Assembly: GCA_024516035.1 (NCBI GenBank)
Contig: CM044959.1
Span: 12,475,031 to 12,539,030 of the forward strand
DNA from: Bactericera cockerelli
Taxonomy: Eukaryota > Arthropoda > Insecta > Hemiptera > Triozidae
Reading direction: 5' to 3'
Length of the DNA: 64,000 nucleotides
The notes beneath the pieces were generated by a model. The model did not search any database and was not told the origin of the DNA. It worked only from the letters and a program-made list of their open reading frames with translations. The position numbers and the translations under genes were made by a program. This document shows, piece after piece, positions 11,172-22,030 of this stretch; the stretch's first letter is position 1; each line of letters starts with the position of its first letter.

Positions 11172-11663
11172 CTTTTTTTTTACAGATTTTCTTTTAACGT
11201 CGCTTTCAACTTTGAACAACGCGCGATCAGCTCAGTGATTAAGCACCCGCTTGCCATGCGGAAGGTCCCGGGTTCGATCCGCCGAGCAAATTGTATTCTA
11301 AAATTGGTCACAGTTGTTTGTAATTGTGACCAATTTTACAACACAGTTGTTTGTAACTAAAATTACTCACCTACCGGTGAGCTCGTGTTGACCCAGCACC
11401 TAAATGGGAAGTATTGTGTTACTTCTAGCCCATCAGAGGGGAGGCATACTACAGGATGTGTAGGCTACAACACAGACCAAAAGCGTCAACATTAGCTCCA
11501 GTTTCATGGCTACGAAATAAATAAAAATAATAATAAAAAAAACTGCATGGTCATAGCACGAATGTGGTTTTACCCTCCATTCGCCGAAAACTCACAAACC
11601 AGCTACCCAAAATAACCTAACTCAGCCTGAGTTGTGCCAGGAACAGCCAGCATCACGAAGGTT
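11172..11663 (-). mobile_element. 5S rRNA-derived SINE, tail half, split by a SINE E insertion
   Basis: 11172-11211 (T-run, then TTTAACGTCGCTTTCAACT) and 11545-11663 (GCATGGTCATAGCAC, CCCTCCATTCGCC, ACTCAGCCTGAGT) are adjacent in the intact minus-strand copy at 21343-21615. Here they are separated by a 329-bp family E SINE. The 5S-like head itself is absent; the copy stops at the body. Confidence 0.75.
11212..11540 (+). mobile_element. tRNA-derived SINE family E nested in a 5S-SINE
   Basis: The head CGCGATCAGCTCAGTGATTA, anticodon arm CCGCTTGCCATGCGG and B box GGGTTCGATCC resemble a tRNA-Gly(GCC). The family E body follows and the copy ends in an A-rich tail (AATAATAATAAAAAAAACT). The tetranucleotide AACT flanks both sides (11208-11211 and 11541-11544), consistent with a short target duplication. 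Confidence 0.85.
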
Positions 11664-11690
11664 ATTTTTTATTATTTTTTTTTATGATTG

Positions 11691-12249
11691 GTTGTAGGCC
11701 GTTTGCATGTCTCGTCTGGTCTCGAGCTTATAACTAATTCAGGTTAAGGTAAGAGAAAAGTTCTTTGGCAAGGATGTCAAAAAACAGTCATTCCTTTTAC
11801 ACATTTTCTACTTAAATTGAGTTATCTCTAATCTTCTTTCTTTGTTAGTCTTTGACGTCAAAGGTCGTACGGTTGACCTTTGTATGCGTCTGTGTACTCT
11901 CTGCTATATGATACCTCAATATCCTTTGAGTTGTCACTTAAGGTCGAGTTTCGAGCTTCACCGAAACTTTTGAGCTAGCTTTACAATAGAATAATTGTGA
12001 AGCTAGCTCACAATTGGACTTCATGAAATATTTGAATTTTATTATAGATAATATTATTGTTTTGACAGTAATTATACTACACAAACAATAGAATAGAGTA
12101 CTGCATGAAACCTAAAACCCGCAGTCCTATTATTTAACAAATTCAATCAAGTTTTACTGACAGTACCTGTAAGATATCATATCACAGAACTTGGTGCAAA
12201 TTTCTATGGCATTCTCTTTCAAAATCGATAAGCAACGAGCGAGGTTGGT
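11691..12249. other. No gene seen
   Basis: Mixed sequence with a palindromic TTGTGAAGCTAGCTCACAA (11995-12013). No coding or mobile element was recognised. Confidence 0.4.
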
Positions 12250-12468
12250 TTATAATAATTATAACACTCTTTAGTGAAAGGTAACCACTATTCAAGGTTA
12301 CTGCTCAAAGCACTATCTACCACCTAACCCTCAGAGTCTTATTGTTATGTGATCACAAACTCAAATTAATGAGGAAAACTTCATGTACTGGGTGGGATTG
12401 GATCCAACGGATCCTTACGCTGCCTGGATTACCATACTAGCGCGTTAACCACTTGACTACCAGTGCAC
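12250..12468 (-). mobile_element. tRNA-derived SINE family B, near full length
   Basis: Colinear with the copies at 2303 and 10555. The minus strand starts at GTGCACTGGTAGTCAAGTGG and ends in an AT-rich tail. Several transitions suggest moderate age. Confidence 0.85.
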
Positions 12469-13085
12469 TTAGCAGCTTTCTCTTCCACCCAACCCTAAGC
12501 CTCTAGATTCTCTTCCTTAGAGCAAACGTTAACGTACGGAATAAGGCAAATGATATGTGTGTTCATACTGTTCATAGTTACCTACATTTTGTCTTGACAT
12601 GTTTAAGGTGCTTTTGTTTCTTCACTTGTTTTGCCGTCGCATCAGAAATAACAATACCACGAGCACAAAGACAAAAATTGACAGGTTCTAGAAGGCATTT
12701 TCATGGGGTTTGTGATCTTAGGACGATCTTAAAATGTCCAGTGTGTGGAGAAATCAGAACCACCTTTCTGAAATTCGACATTCCCGGAACTCGAACAACT
12801 AAAAACTAGATTGAGAATCTATCGCTTTAACGAACGAACCAAAGAGGACGGGTTGTTTGCCCCAACAAATGTCAGGTGAGACTTCGGAGAAAAAAATCTA
12901 TGGAGCCCTCATAACGTAAATCTTTGTGGGTAATAAACCTGTCACATAAAATGGGCAATCTTATGTAGCTCGAACACGCAGAAAATCAATAACAAATTAT
13001 TATTTTTTAATTTTACATGCTTTTGAAGTCAAAAATGGTAACCATAATGAGTTGTTGTTATCATTTTGTTTATGTGACAGAGTAG
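12469..13085. other. No gene seen; possible degenerate tRNA-like fragment
   Basis: 12765-12850 contains CCCGGAACTCGAAC and a downstream anticodon-like stretch on the complement, suggesting an old SINE head, but no body is recognisable. The 84-codon plus frame at 12555-12809 shows no known domain. Confidence 0.35.
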
Positions 13086-13094
13086 ATTCCTCCA

Positions 13095-13155
13095 TGGCTA
13101 AATCCGCCGTCGTGATGTGACTATGGTTGAAAGCGACGTTAAAACCCAATTAACC
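13095..13155 (+). mobile_element. 5S-SINE tail fragment
   Basis: CCGCCGTCGTGATGTGAC and GGTTGAAAGCGACGTTAAAA match the last 60 bases of the 5S-derived SINE in plus orientation. Confidence 0.6.
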
Positions 13156-13165
13156 AAAAGCTTTC

Positions 13166-14456
13166 TGACTGAGGATTAATCAAAGCCCAGACACATTATC
13201 CAGCAGTCCACAGTTAAGTTCCCACTGCAGCTAGTACTCAAATTAGGTAACCGCTAGCAATTTGACTCTTTTTGCCCCACATTTTCTACTTTTTTTCCCC
13301 CACTTTCTCAATTTTCCGACACTTTTCTTCCAGACTCTCATAAAGCGTTTCCACCACATTCCGTATCTCGAGAACATTACCCGCGCGATAATATGATAAT
13401 GGAAAGTGTTGCACGAAAAATTAGAGCAAAAAGCGAGGAGCCATAGACGAAGTCTGAAGGGGTAAAGAATGTTGCAACAATAAAGAATGTTTCTCGCAAA
13501 ATGAGAGCAAAAGGAATTGCTCGCCCGGAGCTGTAAAGTAATTTGAAGCGAGAGAATCCGGCGAGTGTAAAGTAGAAAGCCAGAGTTAAGTAAGATGAAA
13601 ACTTCGAACGGGTTTCGTACGTTTGAAGTCGCGGTTAAACGGTTGAAAATAAAGTTCCTCGAAGTTGAAAATACTTTCAGAAGTTTAATCCCCCGAAAAA
13701 ACCGTGGTGTTGATAAACACGAAATTTTTGTTTGAGTAGAAGAAAAGGAATTAGAATTGTTGTACCTATTATTTTGGACCGCATTAGGTTACCCGGGGTC
13801 GCATGACTGCTGTTTCCAACATCACTTTAAGATTATCAACTTTTAGCAAACATGAATTACGAAACCATCTTCATAAACTGGAGCGCCAAGTAAACGCATC
13901 TACTAGTCAAATACCTGGTAAAATTCATTGTACATAAAATCAAAATTGGTTACCGTGGAAGACAAGAGCCGATCTGTGACCAAAAATTGAAAATGAGATT
14001 CTTGACGACTCCTAAAAATGGACCTTATCTAGTTATTTTTTTTCTTCTTCTTTTTTTCGAAACCCATCGAATGGGGTATTGAATGAAAGGTCTCGTAGTG
14101 CCATAATGCTTGGTATAATATTTTTAATTCGATTGCAGAATCTGAGTGAGGTATACAGTTTACAGAATTACTACCTACTCGAAACTATCAATCCAGAGTG
14201 TAGCTTACGCTGTGAACAAATACAAAAAACAACAACATGAACTTGGCGAACGCACAACCACACCCTCGGACTTTCAAGTATCAAGACAGAGCGAGAAAGA
14301 ACAACTCTTGTTACGTTTTGAATTACTAATTAAAATTTACTAGAACCTTTTAAACATTTGATATTACAAGTAACTCTATTAAGTTTATGTATGCAAGAAA
14401 GTTTTGAATCTTGGCAAATCTTGTAAGAATTGAGAGTTTCAAAATATGTACAATAG
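13166..14456. other. No gene seen; longest apparently non-repetitive stretch on the left side
   Basis: 13260-13740 is GC-richer and lacks SINE words; purine-rich phrases (AAAGCGAGGAG, GAGAGCAAAAGGAATTGC) recur loosely. No open frame longer than 65 codons exists and no exon-like segment with splice sites was identified. It could be conserved non-coding or simply old sequence. Confidence 0.35.
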
Positions 14457-14611
14457 CCAGTGTCGATGGTGCGTTGAATGAACCCGTTCTATTAGTATCA
14501 CCGAAGTTATGCACCGTTCGGCGTAGTGAAAACTTCGTGACACCATCTTCGTGATATGACCGTGCAAATGAAAGCGACGTTAAGCCCAAACCAAAAAAAA
14601 AAAAAAAAAAA
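14457..14611 (+). mobile_element. 5S rRNA-derived SINE, internally deleted, poly(A)-tailed
   Basis: The head GTGTCGATGGTGCGTTGAAT and CACCGAAGTTATGCACCG match the 5S-like head. The sequence then jumps to the tail GTGATATGACCGTGCAAATG, AAAGCGACGTTAAGCCC, and ends in 19 A (14593-14611). About 100 bases of body are missing compared with 21343-21615. Confidence 0.75.
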
Positions 14612-15254
14612 TATACGAAACAAGACCGGATTAAGTGAGTACAACTCAGTCGAGATATGAAAGGTTTTGATGTTCTGCTACAAGTTTGATATAACATTTT
14701 TTCATAAGTGTAATAATATGCTCGTATGTCTGAGGTTTACAGTTCGCAGAACGACTATAATTTTAACTTCTACACTTTACTTCCTTTTTTCGACAGTTTC
14801 TACGGTACGAATATTTTTTTTTTCTCTTTCTTCTTCTTTTTCTTCGAGAAACAATTATTACTGAACGAGATATTAAAAAACCCCTGAATTTTTATCATGA
14901 TAATATAATATCTACTATCAGGATTTTTTCCGACATGAAGGAAATTTTCACCTATCGTGGTGTAGTTAGTTGTAGGTAGGGCACCTATGTATGTTCTGTT
15001 TTTTTCCTATCAAGATAACATTTGCTGTCACTTAGCTGTTAGATTTTTAAAGATGAGGATGGAATACTCGAAGCTTTTGTACCTGAGGAAAGTTTAATAA
15101 AATGACACCACAACAAAGCATCAAGTTTTCTAGGTAGCGTCACGAGAACCAAATAAAGTTTCTGACCTAATTCAGCTCATTTTCTAGTATGAGTGAGGGT
15201 TTGACAACTTGACATGTTATTGAGTTTCATTCCTTTGTTACTTTGCTTATTAGA
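14612..15254. other. No gene seen
   Basis: AT-rich with a TTTTTTTTTCTCTTTCTTC tract at 14813-14845. No supported feature. Confidence 0.4.
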
Positions 15255-15259
15255 TGAGT

Positions 15260-15430
15260 GTTTCACAATAGAAAGTTGAAAAAATCGATCGAGATCGATC
15301 GAGAAGAATCTGGGGGTCGGTGGTTCAGGTCCCAAGTAGAGAAAAAAAAAAAATAGTAAAGCGAGTTTGAGTAGTAACTATTGTGATCAACACTCTTGAG
15401 AAAAAATTCATTCCTATCTATGTTACTAGC
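15260..15430 (+). mobile_element. SINE family C, degraded
   Basis: GGGGGTCGGTGGTTCAGGTC (B-box region), an internal A-run at 15341-15352 and TAGTAAAGCGAGTTTGAGTA match the family C head and body. The anticodon arm is altered to an imperfect repeat of GATCGATCGAGA at 15287-15305. Confidence 0.65.
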
Positions 15431-15841
15431 AGCTGCAGGCTATATCACAAGAAAACCGGGAGAAAAATAATAAAAATCAACATCATCATAGGGTGGCGTC
15501 ATCGTGAACGATGGTAGCCAGACAGTGGAGGAATGACTCAGCACTTCTACCACTGTCTTTACAAGGAGTCTAACAATTGACAAGGGCCCCCAGAACCAAG
15601 CCAATACTGGTCTGCTCCCTGTTTATAAATCCCCCAGCCAGACGAAATAAAAAATACTTTACACTATACATTATACATAACTCATTTTGAAAAAAAAAAA
15701 TGCTTTTGTTGTCCCAACAATCGAGACTTTGTTTCGACCTAGACAGTTAAGAGACACTGGTAATCTATATTTTTCCTTACATTTTTTTTAGAAAAAAAAA
15801 TAAAAATATTTATAACGAAGACGAAGAGAAATGCAGACGGT
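15431..15841. other. No gene seen; possible uncharacterised repeat
   Basis: 15490-15650 (AGGGTGGCGTCATCGTGAAC ... CCCCCAGCCAGACGAAATA) is GC-richer than its surroundings and ends in an A-rich stretch, like a retroposed element. No second copy was recognised in the window. Confidence 0.3.
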
Positions 15842-16040
15842 CCCTCAAGGCGTTAGTCTGGTAATCCAGGTAGCGCAGGGATCCGTTGGTTCGAATCCCA
15901 CCCAGTGTAACAATTTTTCCTCATTAATTTGAGTTTGTGACCACATAATAATAAGACTCTAAAGGTTAGGTGGTAGAAAATGCTTTGAGCATTAACCTCG
16001 CCTGGTTCTACTAAAGAGTGTTGTTATTATTATAAGTGCA
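15842..16040 (+). mobile_element. tRNA-derived SINE family B
   Basis: The plus-strand copy starts near the anticodon arm (GTCTGGTAATCCAGGTAGCG), has a good B box (GGTTCGAATCCC), the full family body and a (TTATTATTAT) end. The first half of the tRNA-like head is missing. Confidence 0.85.
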
Positions 16041-16239
16041 GGAGCAGAAAATAGAAATAATTGAAAACTTCTTTCCTTTAATAAATTTTAAGATTTATTT
16101 ACTCCACATCTACATTCTCTCTATTATATTATATTACACTGAATGACCTTTTCATTTATTGTATTCGATATTTTTTTCAATAGTCAAGTCACCAAAAATC
16201 TGCAGTTATTTATATTAAGAAAAATATTCTTACCTTGAA

Positions 16240-17457
16240 TTTGGAGTTTAGCAGCAGTGAACAGCATAATTTGGAGTTTGTCAGCAGGATACAGTATAAT
16301 TTTGAGTTTTTCAGAAGGATACAATATAATTTTGAGTTGGTCAGCAGGATACAGTATAATTTGGTGTTTGTCAGCAGGATACAGCATAATTTGGAGTTTT
16401 TCAGCAGGATACAGTATAATTTTGAGTTGGTCAGCAGGATACAGTATAATTTTGAGTTGGTCAGCAGGATACAGTATAATTTGGAGTTTTTCAGCAGGAT
16501 ACAGTATAATTTTGAGTTGGTCAGCAGGATACAGCATAATTTTGAGTTTTTCAACAGGATACAGTATAATTTGGAGTTTTTTCAGCAGGATACAGCATAA
16601 TTTTGAGTTGGTCAGCAGGATACAGCATAATTTTGAGTTGGTCAGCAGGATTACAGTATAATTTGGAGTTTGTCAGCAGGATACAGCATAATTTGAAGTT
16701 TTTCAGCAGGATACAGTATAATTTTGAGTTTTTCAGCAGGATACAGTATAATTTTGAGTTGGTCAGCAGGATACAGTATAATTTTAGTTGGTCAGCAGGA
16801 TACAGTATAATTTGGAGTTTAAAGCAGTGCACAGTATAATTTGGAGTTTGTCAGCAGGATACAGCATAATTTGGAGTTTGTCAGCAGGGTACAGCATAAT
16901 TTTGAGTTTTTCAGCAGGATACAGCATAATTTTGAGTTTTTCGGCAGGATACAGTATAATTTTGAGTTTTTCAGCAGGATACAGTATAATTTTGAGTTTT
17001 TCAGCAGGATACAATATAATTTTAGTTGGTCAGCAGGATACAGTATAATTTTAGTTGGTCAGCAGGATACAGTATAATTTGGAGTTTAAAGCAGGATACA
17101 ATATAATTTTAGTTTGTCAGCAGGATACAGCATAATTTGGAGTTTGTCAGCAGGGTACAGCATAATTTTGAGTTTTACAGCAGGATACAGCATAATTTTG
17201 AGTTTTTCAGCAGGATACAGTATAATTTTGAGTTTTTCAGCAGGATACAATATAATTTTAGTTGGTTAGCAGGATACAGTATAATTTGGAGTTTAAAGCA
17301 GGATACAGCATAATTTTGAGTTGGTCAGCAGGATACAGCATAATTTTGAGTTTTTCAGCAGGATACAGTATAATTTTGAGTTTTTCAGTAGGACACAAGT
17401 ACAATTTGGAGTTTGTCAGCAGGATACAGCATAATTTGGAGTTTGTCAGCGGGATAT
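16240..17457. repeat. 30-bp minisatellite, about 40 units
   Basis: The unit is TTTGAGTTGGTCAGCAGGAT followed by ACAGTATAAT. Position 4-10 variants (GAGTTGGTC, GAGTTTTTC, GGAGTTTGTC) mark unit types, and some units are 27-31 bp. A variant with GTTTAAAGCAG recurs at 16815, 17084 and 17288, giving a higher-order period of about 205-270 bp. Because 30 is divisible by three and the unit lacks stop codons in several frames, long Ile/Leu/Ser-rich decapeptide-repeat frames exist on both strands; they are treated as by-products. Confidence 0.95.
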
Positions 17458-17552
17458 TTTGTTTTGTCTTAATTTTGTATTTAACCTGAAAAATAAATAT
17501 AAATCTTCATAATACTGAGCTTGCTGGGTTAGACCGGGAATATTACAAAGTT

Positions 17553-17657
17553 TCGAATTTGAACTGTCAACAATCTAAGTTCTAACTTGGCTGCGTGTTG
17601 CTAAACTCGGGTTATAGAATGAGAAATGGTTTATTCAACGTACCATCGACGCTAACT
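17553..17657 (-). mobile_element. 5S rRNA-derived SINE, head only
   Basis: The minus strand begins GTTAGCGTCGATGGTACGTT and continues through AGCAACACGCAGCCAAGTTA, aligning with the 5S rRNA-like head of the copies at 18853 and 21615. The body and tail are missing. Confidence 0.7.
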
Positions 17658-18004
17658 CAACGTAAAATTGTAACCGTCAAATTCAAATGTACTCACCTTT
17701 TCAGTTGGTTGTTCCATAAGAATACTAGATATACTATAAAAAGTATTTAAATCAGGTGAATCGATTGATGGTGACTTGAAAATGCTAGAAGTTTGTAAAA
17801 CGGTTTAAAACATAAAAAAGGTCATTCAGAAAAATTTATACCAAGACAATTTTTAGTGGAAGAGCAGTAATGCCAATTTAGAACTCAAAACAGTCTGATG
17901 ACAGCTCCTCAGGACAGCGATATCTGTTATCCGGGCCATCCCAGACTCTGTCAATTTGGCGTTTTAAGTTTTTCAAATAATCCAATGATTATTACTCTCT
18001 CGAC
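17658..18004. other. No gene seen
   Basis: AT-rich spacer between the 5S-SINE fragment and the next tandem array. Confidence 0.4.
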
Positions 18005-18290
18005 GCGAGACGCCGATAGTTGATGCAATGTCTGCGGCACACGGATGGTTGAAGCTATAAGTGCGGCAATTAAACCAGTTTCTGCGAAAGCCTGATGGTT
18101 GAACCCATTTCTTTGGCATCACAATGGTTGAACAGATTATTTCTGCGGCAGCCTGATGGTTGAATCCATTACTGCGGCAACTTTATTGAACCCATTACTG
18201 TGGCAGCCTGATAGTTGAAGCTATATCTGCGTCAGTTAAACCAATGTTTGCGGGAGTCTGATGGTTGAACCAATTTTTGCTTGAAATTCC
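18005..18290. repeat. Degenerate ~40-bp tandem array
   Basis: Variants of 'CTGCGGCAGCCTGATGGTTG' followed by AACCCATTT recur at least seven times with irregular spacing of about 35-45 bp (18025, 18075, 18112, 18145, 18170, 18200, 18245). Confidence 0.8.
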
Positions 18291-18852
18291 ATGGACGGTA
18301 TTGGCAACCAATAATCAATTCACTAATAAAGTACATTGACCCTGGGGACTCCTTGAACAGATCAGTCATACATAATCGTCCATTCGTCACTACAGACTTC
18401 ATGGAGTGGAGTGTTTCTCAAGAGTGAATCGACCTTGTTGACCTCATCGTCCATTTCTTCCAGTGAAGATCATGGCTGTCGCTGACTTAGTTTTCAGCTA
18501 TTCCTGTTCCGTCATGTTACAAAAATTTTTAGTACAAACTTTAAATTTCGAATTGTGGTTGTTTTTTTAGATTTTTTTTGCTTCTATTTATTTAAAAAAA
18601 TATATTGGCAAGCTAAACGAGGAAAAATATGGAGTAATTTTAACCATATTATTTGGCTAAAATGAAAATTATATTTTGTTAGTTTCTTTGGCTTTAACGT
18701 CACTTGTTCTACTACATCGGTCATTCATATCATGACCGGGGTTTTGCTGGAACTAACCAGCAGAACATGACATTAGAGAAGAGACGATTATATTTTATTT
18801 TAAGGATTGTCTATAAAAAATGAATCATTACAAGCAGAGCAGTTTAGACCTC
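18291..18852. other. No gene seen; possible 5S-SINE trace
   Basis: 18690-18780 contains GGCTTTAACGTCACTTGTTC and CATATCATGACCGGGGTTTT, resembling the complement of the 5S-SINE tail. The similarity is too weak to delimit. Confidence 0.35.
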
Positions 18853-19058
18853 TGCCCTAGCGTCAATGGCACGTTGACTTTACCACTTCCCGTTCTGTTA
18901 CTGAAGTTAAGCAACGTCCATCTTGGTTAGGACATATTCGAACCCTCGTGATGTTGGATACTCCCGGCCCCACTCAGGCTGGATGAGGATAATTTGAGTA
19001 GCTAGTTTGTGAGTTTCCAGCGAAGGGTAAAACCCACGTCGGGATATGACCTTGTACA
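18853..19058 (+). mobile_element. 5S rRNA-derived SINE, 3'-truncated
   Basis: CTAGCGTCAATGGCACGTTG and ACTGAAGTTAAGCAACGTCC followed by TTGGTTAGGACAT align with a 5S rRNA from its 5' end through the internal control region. The SINE body follows (CCCGGCCCCACTCAGGCTGG, GAGTTTCCAGCGAAGGG) and stops in GGGATATGACC without a poly(A) tail. Confidence 0.8.
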
Positions 19059-19859
19059 GTCTACACCCTGTATACTGTATAGTATCCAAAGCCAATAATA
19101 TGATGAATCATGACGTAGGCATTCGCAAAGCCTTGTAAGATTTTGGATTTATATAGGATTACCTTTTAGACAGGGATTTGTTTACAATAATCCCTGCAGA
19201 GTCCTTTACCTACCAGTCTTTAGTGGTACAGTTGTATGGAAGCATTCATTTATAATCTGTTGAAGAGAGCCAATAAGCTTTCAGCAACCGACCAGGTAAT
19301 GTCTGTTAAGCTGTGCTTCCACGGAGTACAATATTTCGTTGTGCAACGCTGCGCAACGTCCACAACTTTCCCCTTTTTTTTGTTAATTCAAAAGAAAGTT
19401 TTATAATTTTTCATTGAATTCTTTTGTTGAAATTTTTGTTGAAAATTTACAAAAAATAGGAAACAACTATCAAACCCTTCTTGCATGATGCTATTGTATG
19501 CATTATGACTCTTTGCAACAAAGCATAAAATCGTAGCCTAAATAGCCTTTTCTTAATGAGCTTAGCAATTTTTTCCTTTTAAATTCTCACACCAGCACAA
19601 GAAAAGAATCGATCAAATATTTCGCATAGGAGGTTTTTCGACAGAATTTTCGGTGATAAAGTTAGGCTTACAGGAAAACTTACGAGCTTTACCTTAAAGT
19701 TTTCTCCACCTATCATCCGCTTTCACTCTTTCCTTTTTACACATTTTTTCCAATTTTCCAAAAAGACCTGCCCCAAAGGTAAACACTTAGAGTTCCCCAC
19801 ACGATATTCGGAGCTCCATATCTTCATGTTATCCATGGCTTTCTATTGTGCTGCTCCAT
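19059..19859. other. No gene seen
   Basis: AT-rich. Contains a short inverted pair around CGTTGTGCAACGCTGCGCAACG (19343 region). No exon or element recognised. Confidence 0.4.
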
Positions 19860-20500
19860 ATCCGTTTTCTTTTATTATTCCCCCTTTACCCACTTTCATT
19901 CTTCATTGCCCCTTCTTTTTTTGAAGTCTTCACTTCATATTTCATACTATCCCCCTTTTTACCCTCTTATCTTCTTCATTCTTCCACTATCTTCTTCATT
20001 CCCCCACTTTTTAAAGATATCACTGGGACTTTTCTTTTTTCATTTCCTATAGCTTTTGTTTCACATTTTCCAATAGCATAGTTTCTCTTTTTTCTTGTTT
20101 TCTTTCCTTGTCTATTTTTTTTCTTATCTCATTCTCTCTCCTCTCTCTCCTTTTCAGTATTTTGTTTCACTGCTTTATTCCGGCTTTTTATAAAATAAAA
20201 AAAACACTCCCCTATCTATGTCCTCCTCTCTTTCTCTCTCCCTACTATTCTTTCTCTCTGTTTCTCGCCATCCTTCTTTCTTAGTTCTTTTTAATGAACA
20301 CATTTTTATCCTTCTCGCTCTTACTTTCTCTTGTTCTCTTTCTATTTTACTTTCTATTACCTATGTATAGAAAGTATTGTTTTCTTTCTCTATCTATTTG
20401 TCTTTTTATCTCACTTTTTATTTATATCTTTATCTCTCTCTCCCTGTCTCTTTTTCTCTCCTTCTTTATCTCTCTCTCTCTCTTACGTCTTCTTTGGCTT
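19860..20500. repeat. Polypyrimidine tract
   Basis: The plus strand is C/T-rich for about 640 bases, ending in (TCTC)n/(TTTATC)n at 20410-20490. Four short Ser/Leu/Phe-rich frames arise from it. Confidence 0.8.
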
Positions 20501-21342
20501 ATGGTACAAAGCTTGTGTTTACTTTAAGGATATAAGAACCGTGACTTCGTGAGCTTTGAGGTTTGTGGTCTCCTTAACAAATGAATTCTTGAACACACTA
20601 GCAAAAAAAAAAAAAAAAAATGATCTGTTTGTCTACACTTGGAATAATTCTGTGAACACTGTACCGCACAGGAATAAAATCAAGTTTCCTTTCCGTATTA
20701 ATCAATAGGAGTACCTACTTTGAAATGTTATATTTACTAAATTAATCATTTTTAGTTATAATTATACTGTTTGTAAGGTAACCAGGTAACCACTGTTTGT
20801 AAGATAACCACCACAAAGTAATGTTCAAAGCATTTTCTACGAGGTTCTGAGAATTGGTAAAATAATCTTATTATGTTTTATGAACCCGATGTATCAAGAT
20901 TTGCGTCCAAGAGGGACCATCAGCTGATTTTAAAATCAGTGCCGGAGTTGTAGTAATTTTTCTCTTGCGAAAGAGTGGGTACCTAAACTACCTAATTCTT
21001 CTAAAATAATATTTTTACTTTTTTCATACCTACATATTAGTTATTTTTGACTTTGCTTCCTCTTTTAATTTCCTTATTTTCTACCAATTATGTAGTAATA
21101 TAAGATTTGGTCTCTGACGTGAAAATTAAGGATGTTTAGATATCCGCCACTGCATGAGGTAAACAAAAAATTCAAATAAATTGAACCAATCAGAAGCCGG
21201 GTTTTGTTTTAAGAGGAATCATCATCTATTCAAAGCTGGACGCATAAATTTGTTCAACTCGAGATAGGTAAAGTTCCCTCTATGTTATATGATCTCAGTG
21301 TTTATTAAGTGGTAAAATAATGAAAAACTCATGCGCAGCTCG
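20501..21342. other. No gene seen; weak SINE B trace
   Basis: 20775-20860 resembles the complement of the family B body (GGTAACCAGGTAACC, GTTCAAAGCATTTTCTACGA). An 18-A run lies at 20604-20621. No coding signal was recognised. Confidence 0.4.
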
Positions 21343-21615
21343 TTTTTTTTTTTTTTTTTTTTTTAAGTGGGGTTTAACGTCGCTTTCAACTGCCATGGTC
21401 ATATCACGACGGGGGTTTTACCCTCCATTCGCAGGAAACTCACAAACCTGCTACTCACATTGACCTCACCCAGCCTGAGTGGGGCCGGGAAAAGCCAGCG
21501 TCACGAGAATTAGAATTTGAATGGTCACCTATCCAAGTCTTAACCTCGCTGGATGTCGCTTAACTTCGGTGTTCTGAAGGGAACCGGTGTATTCAACATG
21601 CCATCGACGCTGGCT
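21343..21615 (-). mobile_element. 5S rRNA-derived SINE, full length with target duplication
   Basis: On the minus strand the head AGCCAGCGTCGATGGCATGT, TGAATACACCGG, CACCGAAGTTAAGCGACATC and ACTTGGATAGGTGACCATTC follows the 5S rRNA order, including the internal pol III promoter region. A body of about 150 bp follows, ending TTGAAAGCGACGTTAAACCC and a 22-nt poly(A). GCAGCTCGTTT flanks both ends (from 21335, and 21616-21626), a convincing target duplication for LINE-style retroposition. Use it as the reference copy for this family. Confidence 0.9.
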
Positions 21616-21807
21616 GCAGCTCGTTTAATTTAAGTCTCTTCAGCACATCCACTACTATTGTAATTCATTTGTATGCGCGCCGTTTATTTATATAATTATG
21701 CAATATGCAACATAATTTATAATAATTATAATTGATTGATTTGATTAACTGATTGATTAACCACTAAACTAGACAATAGGGACTACACATAATAATAAGT
21801 AATAATG

Positions 21808-21885
21808 AGTAGTCACCGTTGCCGAGTGAGTTAGCGCACTAGGCATTGCACGCATGTTCGATCCCCAGCGGGGATCTTTTCTAAC
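21808..21885 (+). mobile_element. SINE family D, head fragment
   Basis: TCACCGTTGCCGAGTGAGTT and AGCGCACTAGGCATTGCACG, then GTTCGATCCCCAGCGGGGAT, match the family D head at 37352. About 15 bases before the B box are missing. The body is replaced by a family C SINE. Confidence 0.75.
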
Positions 21886-22030
21886 CGACCTCAGTAGCTT
21901 GATCGACAAGGCGGCGGATTGTAACCTGGAGGTCGGTGGTTCAAGTCCCGGTTACAGCGTAAATTTAGTAAAGCTAGTTTGAGTAGTTGTGACATCACGA
22001 AATAGATTAACACATATGATAACACATAAG
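21886..22030 (+). mobile_element. tRNA-derived SINE family C
   Basis: The head GACCTCAGTAGCTTGATCGA, anticodon arm and B box (GTGGTTCAAGTCCCGG) are intact. The body is AGTAAAGCTAGTTTGAGTAG, TTGTGACATCACGAAA. The anticodon arm (GGCGGATTGTAACCTGG here, GGACTTGTAACC elsewhere) suggests tRNA-Thr-like ancestry, tentatively. Its end overlaps the start of the 191-bp duplication. Confidence 0.85.

Noticed and set aside
16240..17457. CRISPR-like array
   Set aside because: The repeats are contiguous with no unique spacers, in a eukaryotic context; it is a minisatellite.
16184..17489. Long repeat-peptide frames on both strands of the 30-bp array
   Set aside because: A stop-free unit with a period divisible by three produces these automatically; no start context or flanking coding sequence supports them.
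18853..18965. 5S rRNA gene
   Set aside because: The match breaks down inside the molecule and is joined to a body shared with other loci; it is a SINE, not a functional 5S gene.
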